A DNA stretch of 64,000 nucleotides from Pirellulaceae bacterium. GTDB lineage: Bacteria > Planctomycetota > Planctomycetia > Pirellulales > Pirellulaceae. Shown piece by piece: positions 63,533-64,000 of this stretch. The stretch covers positions 120,335 to 184,334 of the forward strand of contig JADYZV010000099.1 of assembly GCA_020852965.1 (NCBI GenBank). The letters are read 5' to 3'. Below the pieces are notes generated by a model. That model was not told the DNA's origin and ran no database searches. It saw only the letters and a program-made list of their open reading frames with translations. Both the position numbers and the translations under genes were made by a program. Positions within the stretch are counted from its first letter, which is position 1. Every line of letters begins with the position of its first letter.

Positions 63533-64000
63533 CTAGAAGTCGGATAAATCGGGTAGCCGCCGCCATTGCTGACGGCAGCCCCCACACCACCTAGCATGCG
63601 GGTCCGCACTAGGCGATTCCGTGAAGAGAAGCCGACTCGTACCAGAGCCAGCTTTAATGATAACAAGCCTTGTTGCGCGGGGCCACTTGTTGGTCATCGC
63701 ATAGCGTAGGGCGGGTGTGCGAGACATCCGCCAATACTTCTTGCGACTTACAGCGTGTTTGATTGCCATGTCGAGACTCACGCCCAACGCAACTAGTTTC
63801 TTCACCTTCGTGCGGGGATAGCGCCACTGTTTCCAGTAGCACATCCGAACGCGGCGGCGAATCCAGCCGTCCAAGTTGGCGATGTCCTCGAACTGGCGGG
63901 CCAGACCGAAGTAACCTACCCAAACTCGCACGTAGCGATTGAGGTCGGTCAAGCGACGCTGCATCGATATCCCAAGGCTGGCTGATCGCTGCGCGCCGGA
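63533..64000 (-). CDS. ltrA: Group II intron maturase/reverse transcriptase, C-terminal part with probable frameshift
   Basis: The frame is open to the window edge, and about 155 C-terminal residues are visible. They correspond to the maturase X and DNA-binding region: MQRRLTDLNRYVRVWVGYFG, FEDIANLDGWIRRRVRMCYWKQWR and LVALGVSLDMAIKHAVSRKKYW, ending at LRYAMTNKW. After that point the intact family continues with a QQGLLSLK-like stretch. That stretch is found here in the next frame over (AQQGLLSLKLALVRV), so a single-base frameshift is likely just after NKW. The present frame instead reads through the catalytic RNA domain V. The reverse-transcriptase domain lies outside the window. Confidence 0.82.
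   Translation of the reverse strand, partial: SGAQRSASLGISMQRRLTDLNRYVRVWVGYFGLARQFEDIANLDGWIRRRVRMCYWKQWRYPRTKVKKLVALGVSLDMAIKHAVSRKKYWRMSRTPALRYAMTNKWPRATRLVIIKAGSGTSRLLFTESPSADPHARWCGGCRQQWRRLPDLSDF
63543..64000 (-). ncRNA. 3' part of a group II intron (domains IV partial, V and VI)
   Basis: On the minus strand, after the maturase C-terminus, a segment around 63584-63620 matches a bacterial intron domain V. It has a CGC-type catalytic triad and arms CGCCTAGTGCGG and CCGCATGCTAGGTG around an ACC bulge. It is followed at 63549-63581 by a domain VI-like hairpin (GGGGGCTGCCG/CGGCGGCTACCC) with an unpaired A. The intron end is near 63543-63548. The 5' end lies beyond the window. The CGC triad and short spacing suggest a class C-like intron, but this is tentative. 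Confidence 0.72.

Overview
The window looks like chromosomal DNA of a planctomycete, most likely in or near the Pirellulaceae. The GC content is moderately high. Several encoded families are typical of that group: a BBP7-type outer-membrane barrel, a DUF1571 protein, a short SecA-like ATPase, a NagB/PIG-L fusion, the futalosine menaquinone genes mqnA and mqnC, and several small secreted proteins with no known domain. Most genes are housekeeping or central metabolism. No prophage, CRISPR array or rRNA operon is visible.

Layout. 0-2.3 kb: the end of a phytoene-desaturase-like gene translationally coupled to fabZ and followed by fabI. 2.4-8.6 kb: tatD, then on the minus strand an NhaD-type antiporter, a dicarboxylate/amino-acid symporter and a truncated SecA paralogue. 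8.8-17 kb: the BBP7 barrel, glmS, a small conserved protein, a fatty-acid desaturase, an MBL hydrolase and a divergent cysteine desulfurase. 17.4-24.1 kb: an enolase-superfamily gene paired with an NtrC-type regulator, an RstA/RstB-like two-component pair, an MBL phosphodiesterase-like protein and nagB. 24.4-27.9 kb: mqnA-mqnC and a di-haem cytochrome c peroxidase. 28-32.7 kb: a VOC gene remnant and an RND efflux pair. 33.3-40.8 kb: a fibronectin-III-like membrane protein, an SSS symporter, a 39-residue membrane protein, a carbamoyltransferase lacking the usual aspartate-binding motif, an asparagine-synthetase-like amidotransferase, an N-carbamoyl-amino-acid-hydrolase-like M20 enzyme and a cysteine hydrolase. 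41-46.6 kb: an exported MsrA-MsrB fusion, glgX and a recQ lacking its zinc cysteines. 47-51.6 kb: a threonine/lysine-branch operon, hom - (ApgM-like) - aspartokinase with four ACT domains. 52-60.2 kb: DUF1571, NagB-PIG-L, two small proteins, zwf and gnd. 60.5-64 kb: an accessory stretch after tRNA-Cys with a P450, an IS91-family transposase remnant, a small toxin-antitoxin pair and the 3' end of a group II intron with its maturase, running off the window.

The intergenic spaces carry several short dispersed repeat families. Several copies are palindromic, and they lie between convergent or unrelated genes. They are the clearest structure in the window not explained by genes. The most interesting gene-level observations are the carbamoyl/ureido neighbourhood around 35.5-40.8 kb, the ApgM-like gene placed where a homoserine kinase is expected, and the SecA paralogue lacking its C-terminal third. 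Starts were moved from the longest ORF wherever a conserved N-terminus or signal peptide pointed to an internal start.
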